A stretch of 64,000 nt of DNA. It comes from Cornus controversa. Taxonomy: Eukaryota > Streptophyta > Magnoliopsida > Cornales > Cornaceae. A program made the position numbers and the translations under genes. Below the pieces are notes generated by a model. The model was given only the letters and a program-made list of their open reading frames with translations. It made no database searches and was not told the origin of the DNA. Positions 44,478-55,093 of the stretch are shown in pieces. Position 1 is the first letter of the stretch. Every line of letters begins with the position of its first letter. The stretch lies in assembly GCA_026545225.1 (NCBI GenBank), contig CM048845.1, forward strand, positions 705,001-769,000. The letters are read 5' to 3'.

Positions 44478-45695
44478 GATTGGCGAGCTCCGTTCTTTGT
44501 CTTCTTCCAAACGGGGACGCTGCCCCCGGATCATATTGAAACTTTAAAGATGAAAAGAAGAGTTAAACAATTCGAGTTGATCGAGGGCCAACTCTTTAAA
44601 AGAGGATTTGGCGAAAGACTCCTTCGATGCCTCGGAAAGATGGATGCCCAGCACGTCATGGAAGAGTTACATGATGCGGAGCATCAAGGGGGTGTGAAGC
44701 TCTATACGCATCTCATAAGGTTGGGATATTATTGGCCCACCATGGAGAGGGATTACAAGGAGCATACTAAGCGATGTCGATCGTGTCAAATTCACGATCG
44801 TCGAATCCACGCTCCTGCTACAGAGCTTCATCCGATTATTACCCCGTGTCCATTTCATACTTGGGGTATGGATTTGATTGGACCAATTTTGCCCAAGTCA
44901 AAAGGGAATATGTGGATCCTCACTGCAACTGAAATGTATACAAAGTGGGTTGAAGCGATACCTTTAAAGAAAGCGACGGGCCCAGCTATCGCGAACTTTT
45001 TAAAGGAGCACATTATCTACCATTTCGGGATTCCGAAGGTTGTTTTGAGCGATAATGGGACGTCTTTCGTCAATAGTTAAGTTGGGCGTTTAATGGACCA
45101 ATATGACATCCTCCATCATAGGTCTACCCCGTACTATCCCCAGGGAAATGGACAGGCTGAGGCTACTAACAAGATCCTGCTTCGAATCCTCAGCCAGACT
45201 CTGGAGGATTTCTAACATAAATGGGTTGACCATCTTATCCTCGCCTTATGGGCCTATCGGAGTTCGTCCAAACGATCTACACTCGCTTCGCCATTCTCAC
45301 TTGTATATGGGATCGAGGCCGTATTGCCAGCCGAGCTTGCTGTCCCCTCAGCGAGTCTCGCTGAGCGAAGTCAGTTAGAGCGCGAAACAGAGCTCGAAGT
45401 ATTGGATGAGCGTAGAGAGCGAGCTAGTGAGCACATGAAGGTGTATCAGGCAAGGGTAGCTCAAGCTTACAACGCCTTAGTAAGACCTCAAAGTTTTCAA
45501 AAAGGTGATTTAGTTTTAAAAGCCGCCCCTCATGTAATGAGAGGCCTCGCAGCTCCAAAGTTTACACCTAAATGGGAAGGACCTTATGAAGTCAAGCAAT
45601 CGTTCGAGGCTGGATATTACAAAATAGGCGAGCTAGGAGCTGAAATGGTGACAGCCGTGTTAAACGTCAGGTGGCTTAAGGCGTATTTTAGTTAA
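44478..45695 (+). pseudogene. Integrase of element B
   Basis: Second H2C2 domain (LLRCLGKMDAQ, LHDAEHQGG, LGYYWPTM, RCRSCQ). The core has WGMDLIGPILPKSKGN, VVLSDNGTSFVNS and YYPQGNGQAEATNK (D, D, E present), and the C-terminal part ends with WEGPYEVKQSF and NVRWLKAYF. In-frame TAA at 45078-45080 and 45213-45215 cut it. No frameshift is needed anywhere from gag to this stop at 45693-45695. Confidence 0.92.
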
Positions 45696-46006
45696 AATGA
45701 TAAGGTTGCCTTAGCTTTATCTATGTGGTGCATTAATTCCTTTTTTGAAGTTTGAGTATTAAAAAAGAAGTTATGTAAACTTTTGGACCTTCCAATGATA
45801 GTGCAACGTTTGTTCTTCGAGCTCATGAGTTGAATAAGGAATATTGCTTGAAAAAGTTCGCACCAAAAGCAATATGTACATACACAAGTAGCAAAAGCAA
45901 ATCTTTCTGTACTACAAGTCAAAGGTTTGTGTACAAAAGAGCAAGCAAAAGGAAATCTTTCTATATTACAAGTCAAAGGTTTGTGTACAAAAGAGCATGC
46001 ACTACA
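45696..46006. other. Convergent spacer between pol and antisense gene of element B
   Basis: Contains a near-direct repeat, ACTACAAGTCAAAGGTTTGT and TATTACAAGTCAAAGGTTTG (about 45910 and 45965). No gene. Confidence 0.55.
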
Positions 46007-49000
46007 TCAGGTTAATTCTTTGACCTGAAGGAGGGCTTCTTTGTCGCCAAGTTGATCATGAAGGCCACGAAGATGCCTCAGTTCAACCTTTCTCTGCTCG
46101 TATTTCTTCACTCGTTCGAGCCCCTGTTTCAACCATTCTATTTTTACTTGAGCCCGTTCAAGAACTCGAACAATACCGTCAAGTTGGTCGAAGTCCGACG
46201 CATCGAGGTGTTTGGTCGAAGCCTGGCGAAGAAGGAGGACCCCTCGGCACAAATTGTTGTATACGAAGACTAAGAATTCTGTATCAGAGTCCAAGTCTTC
46301 GAAGGTTTCCGGGTGGTCAGCCTTCAGTTGAGTTGGAGCTGGGCACGAGAAGGTGTGACGAGGGCACCCCCCCATGGCTCTAAAGAGCCTCCAACACTTG
46401 GTAGATTTTCGGCAATCTCAGGTAAGGGAATGGTAGCAGGAGTTGAGGTCGAAGTCATTTCAGGTGCAGGAAGGGGTCTGGGCTCCGAACTGGCCCCAAC
46501 CGGGCGAGGGCCTACATTCTGCCCCAGCCTGGGACTCACCAACCCTCCAAGAGGTCGAGGAGTGGTAATGGTGCCAAAGGTCTGGGGAGCAGAAAAGGTC
46601 AACTGCCCAGAAGGCCTGAGGAGCATGAGCCGCCTTTGGGAAATGGCTGGTGTAGAAGAAATCGCGGCGTTAGTGCTCAGAGGAGCTACGGGGGAAGTAA
46701 GGGGGCTCGCTAAGGGATCACAAGTGGAAGGCTCCACAGTGGCCCTTGGAAAAGAAGGCAGAACTTCAACACTGGGGCTTCCCCCCACCTGGTCACCCAT
46801 TCCATCCCCAGAGTTTGACTCTAGGGATTGGAAGGAACCCTCTGCATCCTCCCCAGTAGCATGACCATGACAAGGGGGCTCCTCGACGGCCTGACCTTGA
46901 GGAAGGGGCTCGATGACTTCATCCTCGCCATTCCCAGCTTGAGTTAGGGCCCCCCGGAATGCTAGCGATTCTCCTACAAGGCCCTCAAAGGGGACATCTT
47001 TGTCCACTGAAAACAATCAAGGAAGGAAATTTTTTAGTGAAAAAAAGTGACATTTTGCAGGAAAAAAGGGGGGGATGTCATATCTTCTTACCTGCGCCTA
47101 TACTTAGTGGTGAGAAGCTGTCCTCACTATCTGTTCCGTCTCGTAGAGACGCTTGCATTTGGATTAACTCCTTTCCTCGCCCATGCCTGGGAAGTTTGAG
47201 GAGTGCTTCAGCGCTCGAGAGGGGGGCGAGCTCATCCAGTAACCCTCTCAGGTTTTGTTCTGAAGAGTTGGGCAATGTCCCCACTGAGTCAAGGTTATCC
47301 TGGGGAACTTCTAGGCCACCAGCAGAGGGGGCGCTCGAAATCGGTATTGTTTGAGCCCCTGAAGTGGCCTCAAATATCCGAGGAGGAGGAGGGGGAGAGT
47401 CCAAAGGATTTGCCGAGGTGGCGACTGTCTGTGTAAACTAAAACAATAGTTAGAAATTTTTAATGCTGTTTGAGGTCAAAATTAGGTAAATGCATTGTGT
47501 TATGATGGTTTGAGTTTATTTACCTTTGCTCTTTTTGAGGAATCAGAGGCAGGGACAAATGAGGATACATTGGCCTCAGCTCGGCGTTTACCTTGTCCAG
47601 CACCTCGAGAAGCTGTGGGAACTCTTGATGGCACCGTACTTTGAAGTGTTACCACGCCAGAAGTGGCAACTGTGCTTATAAAGGGTTGGGATGGAGTATG
47701 ATTCAAGGCCAGAAGTCCTGGAGTAGTGCACAAGAACCCCCGAGAAGGTGGGTCGGCCCTATTGCGAAAAATGGAGTTCTTTTGTAGAGAAGGGACAGGG
47801 TGGCGAGGAACTCCACTGGTGACGAAGGTATGAAATCTGTCAAGTACACCTCGCCAGTACACCCTCGAGCCCTTCACCCATTGTCCTTTTCGTAGGCTCG
47901 AAGGCACCACGAGCTCTGTTCTGTTCAAGACCAGGAGCTCAACTTGATGCTCCAAGAAACGTGCCAAGGCTGAAGAGAAATTTTGAATTTCGAACTCATC
48001 GTGACCCCTAGGAATGGTTTGGTTATAGCCAAATTGACGAGCCACTCTGTCAGGACGATAAACTTCGCTAACGGTGTTAGCAGGAGAAGCAAAGCCAGGA
48101 AGGTACCCTGGGGTGATGAATGCCAAGTTAGTAAGGCCTCATTGGAATAGAGGTCATCTCCTTTGAAGACTTGACCCACAGTTAAACTATAGAAAGGGGG
48201 AGGGGGGCCCATGAAGGAGCGAGCTCTGAAGTGCTGTTCCTTGTCAATAAACTGTAAAAATTTCTTGCGAGGAGCTGCCACCCTATTCCACCTGACCGAG
48301 CGGTGGCCTTTGCTCCCAGGGTTCATACGAGGGGCATAAGAAGGGAAGTGTTCATACATGAACATCTGGAGAAAAGTGGCAGAGCCAAACCAAGCTACAT
48401 GGAGGCGACCCATGCATCGCTCATAACATGCATGAAAATTGTCTAAGGCATGGTAAAGGGTGCCTAAGAAGAGGGGGGCTAAAGGAATGTGCACCCCTCG
48501 AGCTAATTTAACTGGTAGGGGCACCAGGTCTGGGCTTGGGGTGTCTTCGGGAGGCCCTGGGAAAATAGAGCGAGACAACCAAGATAAGATATAGGCTGCC
48601 AAGTGTAGAGGACTGTCGCTTTGAGGACCTGCTACCCACTTGCTCGTGTCATTATGAGAGAAGTCCTTATAGAAATGGCGAAGAAGAGAAACCCAGGTAC
48701 ACTTTCCCCCGGTCTCAGGAGGGGACTCATGGACCACCTCATTTTTCCTATTAAAGCGAGTGGCCAATTTGGAGGCAGCTTGGATTTCTGCTTGAAGAGC
48801 TGTCACCCGCCGCTCCTCGACCTCCGAGAATGTCCATGTGGAGGGGTCGGTTGTGCCAAAAATGTTAAGTCTCATAAGAATGTTGACATCCTCAAGAGTG
48901 GGGGTGAACTCGCCCCATGAAGTAACAAAGGTATGGGAGTGTGTGCTCCACCTCGAAATAAGCACTTGCAGTCCCACCACGTCTCTATTTATGGTGAGGC

Positions 49001-49373
49001 TTCGAGTGTTCTCTATGGCCTCGAGGATCCCTGCGTTTTCTAGGCGCGTCACATAATCTAGGATGGAAAAGATGAAGTCTGTCCATTCTTCCCATCCAAT
49101 GCAAGCAGGGGTGGGGATGGGAAGGTAGAGGAAAGAATAAGGAAAATCTCCTCGCTCAATTCTGAAGCGAAGAATAGAATCAGAAGGAAGTCGAGGGCCC
49201 TCCACGACAGGAGGCCTCGAGTCCATGGTCATTGGTTCCCCCACCAGCTCGTCTATGCTCGATAAATCCTGAGTCTGATCCCAGAAAATGTCATCAGGAC
49301 CGAAGAAGGGAGCTGTCCTCCATTCCTCGAGAAGAGGTACTTCTAACTGATCAGTTGAGCCAGCCTTCGACAT
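46007..49373 (-). pseudogene. Antisense three-exon plant-mobile-domain (PMD) gene of element B
   Basis: Exons on the minus strand are 49373-47524, 47437-47092 and 47006-46007, joined in phase by GT-AG introns (donors GTAAAT and GTAAGA, acceptors TTTTAG and TTTCAG). Exon 1 carries the PMD/aminotransferase-like domain of the MAIN/MAIL1 family: LISRWSTHSHTFVTSWGEFT, PTLEDVNILMRLNIFG, WVSLLRHFYKDF and VYRPDRVARQFGY. Exon 2 and most of exon 3 are Pro/Ser-rich and low in complexity. Exon 3 ends in a coiled coil (RVLERAQVKIEWLKQGLERV). Two one-base frameshifts are visible, near 48127-48132 and in the G7 run at 46366-46372. PMD proteins occur both as host genes that help silence transposons and inside transposons. 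The role here is unknown. Confidence 0.8.
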
Positions 49374-49497
49374 TTTGAATGGGAGTTGCTCGAGGTAAGA
49401 GGTTGTTGAAGAAGAAATGAAAATTCAAAGTTTGCTCGGGAAAACTGAAGATTCAAGGCAAGAGAAATGTAGAAAATGAAAATTTTCTAAGTCCCCC

Positions 49498-49505
49498 ATA
49501 TATAG
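49498..49505 (-). promoter_or_regulatory. TATA box of the antisense PMD gene
   Basis: The minus strand reads CTATATATGGGGG about 125 bp upstream of the ATG at 49373, the usual distance for a plant TATA box plus leader. This and the spliced structure suggest independent antisense transcription. Confidence 0.5.
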
Positions 49506-49776
49506 TAGGGAGAATTCTGATCGACAAGACACCGAAATGACGTAAGGCTCCAAAATCTGAGGCACCGAACCGTCACAAAGCGCAAGAAACGAAGCGACAA
49601 AGCGCCGCCTGAATCATTGTCAGTCATTAATGACGATTTGAAGGGTCGACGGTTTTGCAGTTTTCAAGGTAGTCGAAGGGACACCTCGAGATAGACGCAC
49701 AATATACCATTTGCAGAGAGGAGTTTGAGCTTGTACTCCTAGTTGTGTATGAGGACCTACACGTAGGACCTCGCAC

Positions 49777-49788
49777 AAGGGGGCTAAT
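49777..49788 (+). other. Polypurine tract of element B
   Basis: AAGGGGGCTAAT directly precedes the 3' LTR. Confidence 0.65.
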
Positions 49789-51153
49789 TGTTGGTATGGG
49801 CCATTCAGGGGCCGCCACGTATGCCCACGTGGTAATAGGCCCACTTTGACTTTTCCTCCATTTCGAGCTCCCTCAACAATTCCAGGTGGCCGGGCCCACT
49901 TTGACTTTTCTTACATTTTTTGAGCTCCTTCAGCAATTCCATGTAGCAAGGGGTCCACCTTTGATATCCTCTCTTAACTGAGCCCCCCCATGGATAGAGC
50001 ATTTCCATCGAGCTCCTTCCTAAATAAAGGATTCTAATCGAGCTCCTCCGAGGGAAGTCTCCATCGAGCGCTTCCTCGGATAGAGGATTTCTATCGAGCT
50101 CCTTCCCAAATAGAGGATTCTAACCGAGCTCTTCCGAGGGAAGTCTCCATCGAGCGCTTCCTCGGATAGAGGATTTCAATTGAGCTTCTTCATTCATTAT
50201 GTAGGGCACGCCTCTGAGGTGTGATCGCCTTTCTTTGGCGAGTCGGTCCCTACTAATGACACTTCGCGGAGGTCCTCTCTACGGATCAACCTCTGTTTTA
50301 CAAGGAGGCATTCCTCTCTACGGATAAAACCTTGCGAGGAGTTCCTCTCTACGGATAAACCTCAAACAAGTCTCCTTCCTTTCATTTGGATAAGTCTCGG
50401 ATGGTGATGAGTTCCTCTCTACGAATAAACATCACGGGAAATCCTCTCTACGGATTAATTTCCCTAAAGCGAGGAGGCACTCCTCTCTACGGATAAAACC
50501 TCGCGGAGGTCCTCTCTACGGATCAACCTCCATTTTTACGAGGAGTTCCTCTCTACGGATAAACCTCTTTTAAGAGGAGTTCCTCCCTACGGATAAACCT
50601 CGTGGCACTCCGCGCTCCTACGGGGGGGTAAAAGCTCGGATCACTGCCTTATGGGAACCAAGGGCTTGGGTTCGGAGGCTGGAGTCCAAGGTACGCTAAA
50701 TCCATGACGGACCTCATTTCTAGCTAGGATGAGGACCTTACATCATGGATTGGCCTGTCACATAGGAAAGAAGATGACCAGGTGAGGTGAGCGAATCCCC
50801 TTTTCTGACAAGTACAATCTCAGCCCTTGCTCCACAGATATTTACCACAGATATTTATCACCGCAAAACCTCGACCATTGGTGAGAAAAGATATTTTTGC
50901 CTATAAATAATGAGAGAAATGTAGAGAACCGGGATTGGGACAAAAGGACAAGACAAAAAGAACCTTTTTCTAAAACAATCTCCAGTACACTCCAGATTTC
51001 CTCTTTTTCTTACCAAATTCCTCCCCTCTTCTTACAATCTACCTAGAACAGTGGGCTCCTCTGTGACAGCTTGGACTCCCATCGGGACCCGCTCTCTGGC
51101 AACCATCATCGTGGAAAGTTTGACTTCAGTTCTTACAGAACCTACTACAAACA
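49789..51153 (+). repeat. 3' LTR of element B
   Basis: Aligned to 38362-39649 throughout. It has one extra ~86-bp unit near 50090-50175 (a second copy of the TCCGAGG...CCTCGGA hairpin segment) and a shorter C run near 49983. It carries the second copy of the loop-conserved hairpin array at 50278-50601. Confidence 0.95.
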
Positions 51154-51314
51154 ACCTCTATATGTACAGATCTTTTGATGTATAACATTTTGTTCATATA
51201 TAAATCAAACTGTAGATTTGATTGTTTATTGACACGTTTATTATATGAAATCAGCTTTTATTTCAATTCAATATTTTTTTGCTTTATAGTGCCGTAGGCA
51301 CGGGCAATATCCTA

Positions 51315-51315
<1 letters not shown>

Positions 51316-51350
<35 letters not shown>

Positions 51351-51586
51351 ATGTATTTTTATTCCTACACAAATGGAATTGATATATATTTTATTTTTTA
51401 GTAATAATTGATTGATTATTACAAAGGTGTCCACGATTATTATATTAAAAATCGTTAATATTAAATAACTGATAAATAACAAAAAATTTATGCATTTTTG
51501 TCATAGGCATTAAATTACACATATCAGATTTAATATTATTTTCTCTGTGGGCAAGTCTCAAAAGTCAAAAGAGAACCTTCAAGAAT

Positions 51587-51631
<45 letters not shown>

Positions 51632-52228
51632 TATTCATATTAAAAGTAAATGATTAATCATATTATAATATTAAATGTTATAATTTTCGATTATTTATAA
51701 TTATTAATATAATTAGTAACATGAGCCCAATATATATTTATATACAGTAAATATGATTAAGTTACATCATTATTATAGTGACTCTATTTACCATGTTGAT
51801 ATTGATTGAAGGTGTGAATCTGTTTATAACTTTATAGTATTAAACACGATCAAGAAAACCGGGCGAAAGAACACACATTTTTTTTTTGTTAAAAATAAAT
51901 ATGAACTATTATTGATAAACCATAATATTTGCAGATTTATAAAATAAATAAATAAAAGTCTAAATGGCAAAACTATTCTATTTTACAAATTAATTTTCAT
52001 CAAAGTCCCTCCTTAGAGGTCATTAATTATATAAATCATAATTATATATAAGTTATATTGATAAACCATTAACAATTTAGTTTATCATAATATATGTTTG
52101 TTGATAAAATGTTAGACCGGAATCCATCTCCTCCAAACAGCACCTTCATTTATTCAGTCTTCTTCAATCTTTCTCATGATTGAGGCCCCAATTAATCTGA
52201 ATATATTTAATGGATTCGATCTAAATTC
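51316..52228. other. AT-rich intergenic region, no gene seen
   Basis: (TA)n tracts at about 51317-51345 and 51590-51628. No coding frame or terminus recognised. Confidence 0.55.
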
Positions 52229-52331
52229 CACCTCCAGAGAAACTCCATGAATGAAGCAAGCTATCCTCCTGCTGTATTATTTATTAATGAGAAAGATAGC
52301 TTGCTTGGTTCATGGAGTTTCTCTAGAGGTG
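52229..52331. ncRNA. Hairpin resembling a plant miRNA precursor (candidate)
   Basis: Two 37-nt arms (52229-52265 and 52295-52331) pair with about three mismatches around a 29-nt loop. Length and pairing fit a young plant MIR foldback. It may equally be a tiny inverted repeat. No target or expression evidence is available. Confidence 0.35.
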
Positions 52332-53020
52332 AAGGTGCCATGAATATCAGTGGTGGTGTCAAGGTATGTTTAAATAATGGATCCACTGCTAAAATCACAT
52401 ATTGTTTCTGGTTTTTGTAGCGGAAGTTTGACTCAATGGCAATAGCATCCCCAACAGAGATAATCACAAGTCCACTCCATCTGCATCTCATGCAAATGGT
52501 CTTTGTGGTAGAAACTCAAAGATGGCAGCTACTCCTGTAAGCAGAGTATTATATGTTTTTTTTTTCCCCCTTTCTTCTTTTGTTGGGATCTTCTTTCTTT
52601 CTTCTTATTTTTGGAAACAGAAACTTACATATTGCGAACTCCATGTGCTACCTAGATTGTAAAGTTAGCCGATGTCCGAATCAATGGTAATGGTATGGTT
52701 GAAAGACTGTAGCTTTCTCAGCAAATAAGGGAGAGTGTATACTTTCTTTCTCAACAAATCCTCAGTCAAAGAAGGGCTCTGTTTTTTAACCGTCATATTG
52801 ATCAGATCATACTCTGCTGTTTTTATGGAGTTGCAAAGGTTTGCTGCTAAACTCTAAACCTTCGAATGGATTTGGAAACAGAAAATTGGGCAGGAGCATC
52901 TTGATTAAGCCATGGCTGACACACTTTATTTATCTTTCTTGTTCGATTAGGTCATTGTCCAGGATCACCTAAGATATCTCCATTTCCGACTCTTCCTGAC
53001 ATGTCTCCAAAAAAAAGTAC
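52332..53020 (+). pseudogene. Faint exon remnants of an unidentified gene
   Basis: Several stretches read like exons with splice sites: an ATG at 52340 with donor GTATGT near 52364, an acceptor TTTTGTAG near 52421, a Ser/Asn-rich stretch to donor GTAAGC near 52538, and near 52962-53012 a stretch reading GSPKISPFPTLPDMSPKK. Frames are broken. It could be a tail of the kinesin-like gene or of something else. Confidence 0.25.
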
Positions 53021-54640
53021 CTCAGTGTAAATTGTTCAACTTTTCAATATTTTTGTTTTTTTGTTTTTATCTCAGAAAGAAACACACACACCCACTTTTT
53101 CTCCTATGGAGACTTGAACCCTCCATGTTTTACTTTGGAATGTGAGGAAGTATCACTAGACTATAAACATTGGTTTGTTTTTAAAATATTGGCTGTGTAA
53201 TTTGTTCAACTTCCTGTTGTGGAAAGCTATTCGATTTCTTAGCCTATACCAGTTTGTATTTGAGTTCAATTACAGAATCATGTGTTCAATTCAATGTCTA
53301 TCTTTCATCCTTGGTTAGGTAATTCCAGCAGTTTATTCAGTGATAGCTGGAAATGCTTAGTTTCTCCACCTAAAACTGGTTATATGTAGTCCTAGTTTCA
53401 TTAGCTCTCAAAGGTTTTTTTTTTTTAAATAATAGCACGTGTTGATTAGTAACAAATCGGATATGAATTCAATCATAAATAATCCATCGGGTTGTTGGAT
53501 CGTATCGAATATAATTCTTATTCGATCTGAATCTGATCCGTTTACAACAAGCCTAGTTGTGCTGCTTCAGGAAGATACTCATAATAAACTCTTTCTCACA
53601 TTTTGTACATTGTTAAAAACATATTTTCCTTAGGAATTTACCGGCACTAGACTCAGATAGCAAGTTCCAATCATCATACTACTTTGAATTTCTTTTATAG
53701 CTTTCCAACTTTAATGACTTCCACACCAACTGTGTAGCTATTTCCTATAACAATTTTTTTATTTCTTTTGATATTTCACTTGTATGTTCATTAGTTTCTA
53801 AGTAACTCTGAACAAATTCCACATGTAGCCCCGTCTTAAGTTAGATATGAGGGAATGGACCAAGACTTTAGGAACAAATACATCAAAGCACACACCGTGG
53901 TAATTTTGTATTATTACTTCTTGTGAACTTTTCAAATTTCTGTTACACGTTGTCCAATTTTTAGTTGAATTAGTTATAGACGTGTCTCAATCACAAACAA
54001 TTAACAAATTTGCACACCCACCATGGTTGTTTTATTCTCCTTGATTTTCGCAAAACACCCAATTGATCAATTTTATAACAATCTCTAATATGCTTCTTAT
54101 TTTAATTTACTCGATAACATACAGTATGGTACTCTATTGAAACCTTAGATTAATATTTAAAGCGCTCTCTCTCTCTCTCTCTCTAAAAAATTCAAAGGAC
54201 ATGGACCAACATTTCCTCAATCGGAAGGAAAGACATGGTTGACTATTGTTGATGAAAATTTTTGCACGATCTGGACACGAGCTTCTTGTAACAAACATAG
54301 ATTATGGCCAAGACGGACACCTGTGGGGTATTGGCTTAATACTCTCCGAAATAAATCTATATCAAAGAGAAAACTTTGTATTTAATTTTTTTCATACCTG
54401 GTTTGTTGACCAACTTCTTTCTTTATAGAGGATTAACTTGCCGTTTAATCATCAAATTCTTCTCATCGTGATCCAAAGAGATATTGGGTGTAGTGGTTTT
54501 TGGATCATCATTTTGACCGTCATCTTTATCTGAAATTTGAACTAATCGGCTTATCTCTTCATCTTCCGGGTTGGATTAGCTTATCTCCTCACTTCCGAAT
54601 TGGTTGGAGTGTTTTATCTGATAACAACTTTATCAATTGC
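53021..54640. other. Intergenic sequence, no gene seen
   Basis: Mixed AT-rich sequence with a (CT)n tract at 54163-54184. Short frames only, without motifs. Confidence 0.5.
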
Positions 54641-55093
54641 CCCCCGTTTTCGAGTTTACCTGTCAAACTAACGCAGAACGGAAGTATAAGGGGTTACCAG
54701 CGTAATCCCTAAGAACACAGAAATTGGAATCCACCAGTCCAATTAATTGTAAACCAAAGTAAAACTTTATTGATAACTTGATTGATCTCTGCCCTATGGC
54801 AGTACATATATTTATAATAGAAAAATCATAATCCTAACAGTACTAGGAAACCTAAAAATAAAAAAAAACTTGTAGAAATTCTAATCCTAACAGGAAAAGA
54901 AAATCTATTTCCAAAGGAAACGAAAAAGGAAAGAAAACACTAAAACTTGAACCTCTCGCCAGACTGCCTTAGAGTGCAAATTTGAGGATGAAAACGATCC
55001 CAACCGGATTCCACCCTAGTTAGGTCGTATAGAGCTCTTAATCCCCTTTCCGAAAATATATTATAATAGTTATTCTGACAACCGAGCGAAAAG

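Larger units (their letters stand above)
38362..51153 (+). mobile_element. Complete Ty3/Gypsy (Tat-like) LTR retrotransposon B with antisense PMD gene
   Basis: 12.8 kb between direct LTRs (38362-39649 and 49789-51153) with TSD ACCTC (38357-38361 and 51154-51158). The order is LTR, PBS, gag, protease, RT, RNase H, integrase, an antisense three-exon gene, PPT, LTR. The LTRs are nearly identical apart from one extra ~86-bp repeat unit on the right and a C-run difference, so the insertion is young. Gag-pol is nevertheless closed by seven stops, so it probably moved with enzymes supplied by a relative, or decayed quickly. Confidence 0.95.
32756..51315 (+). mobile_element. Possible gene-capturing Helitron, interrupted by element B
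   Basis: The 3' end is convincing: GTGCCGTAGGCACGGGCAATATCCTAG followed by T at 51315/51316, a hairpin plus CTAG, and closely similar in reverse complement to the end at 21352. The proposed 5' end A|TCTATATAACATTTTAG at 32756 is weaker. Between them, apart from the nested LTR element, lie intron-containing fragments of at least two unrelated genes, as in plant Helitrons that carry gene pieces. No Rep/helicase was seen. Confidence 0.35.

Noticed and set aside
54246-54712. Frames of 60-70 codons left of element C
   Set aside because: No domain or splice pattern. They lie next to the undelimited LTR remnant and look like chance frames.
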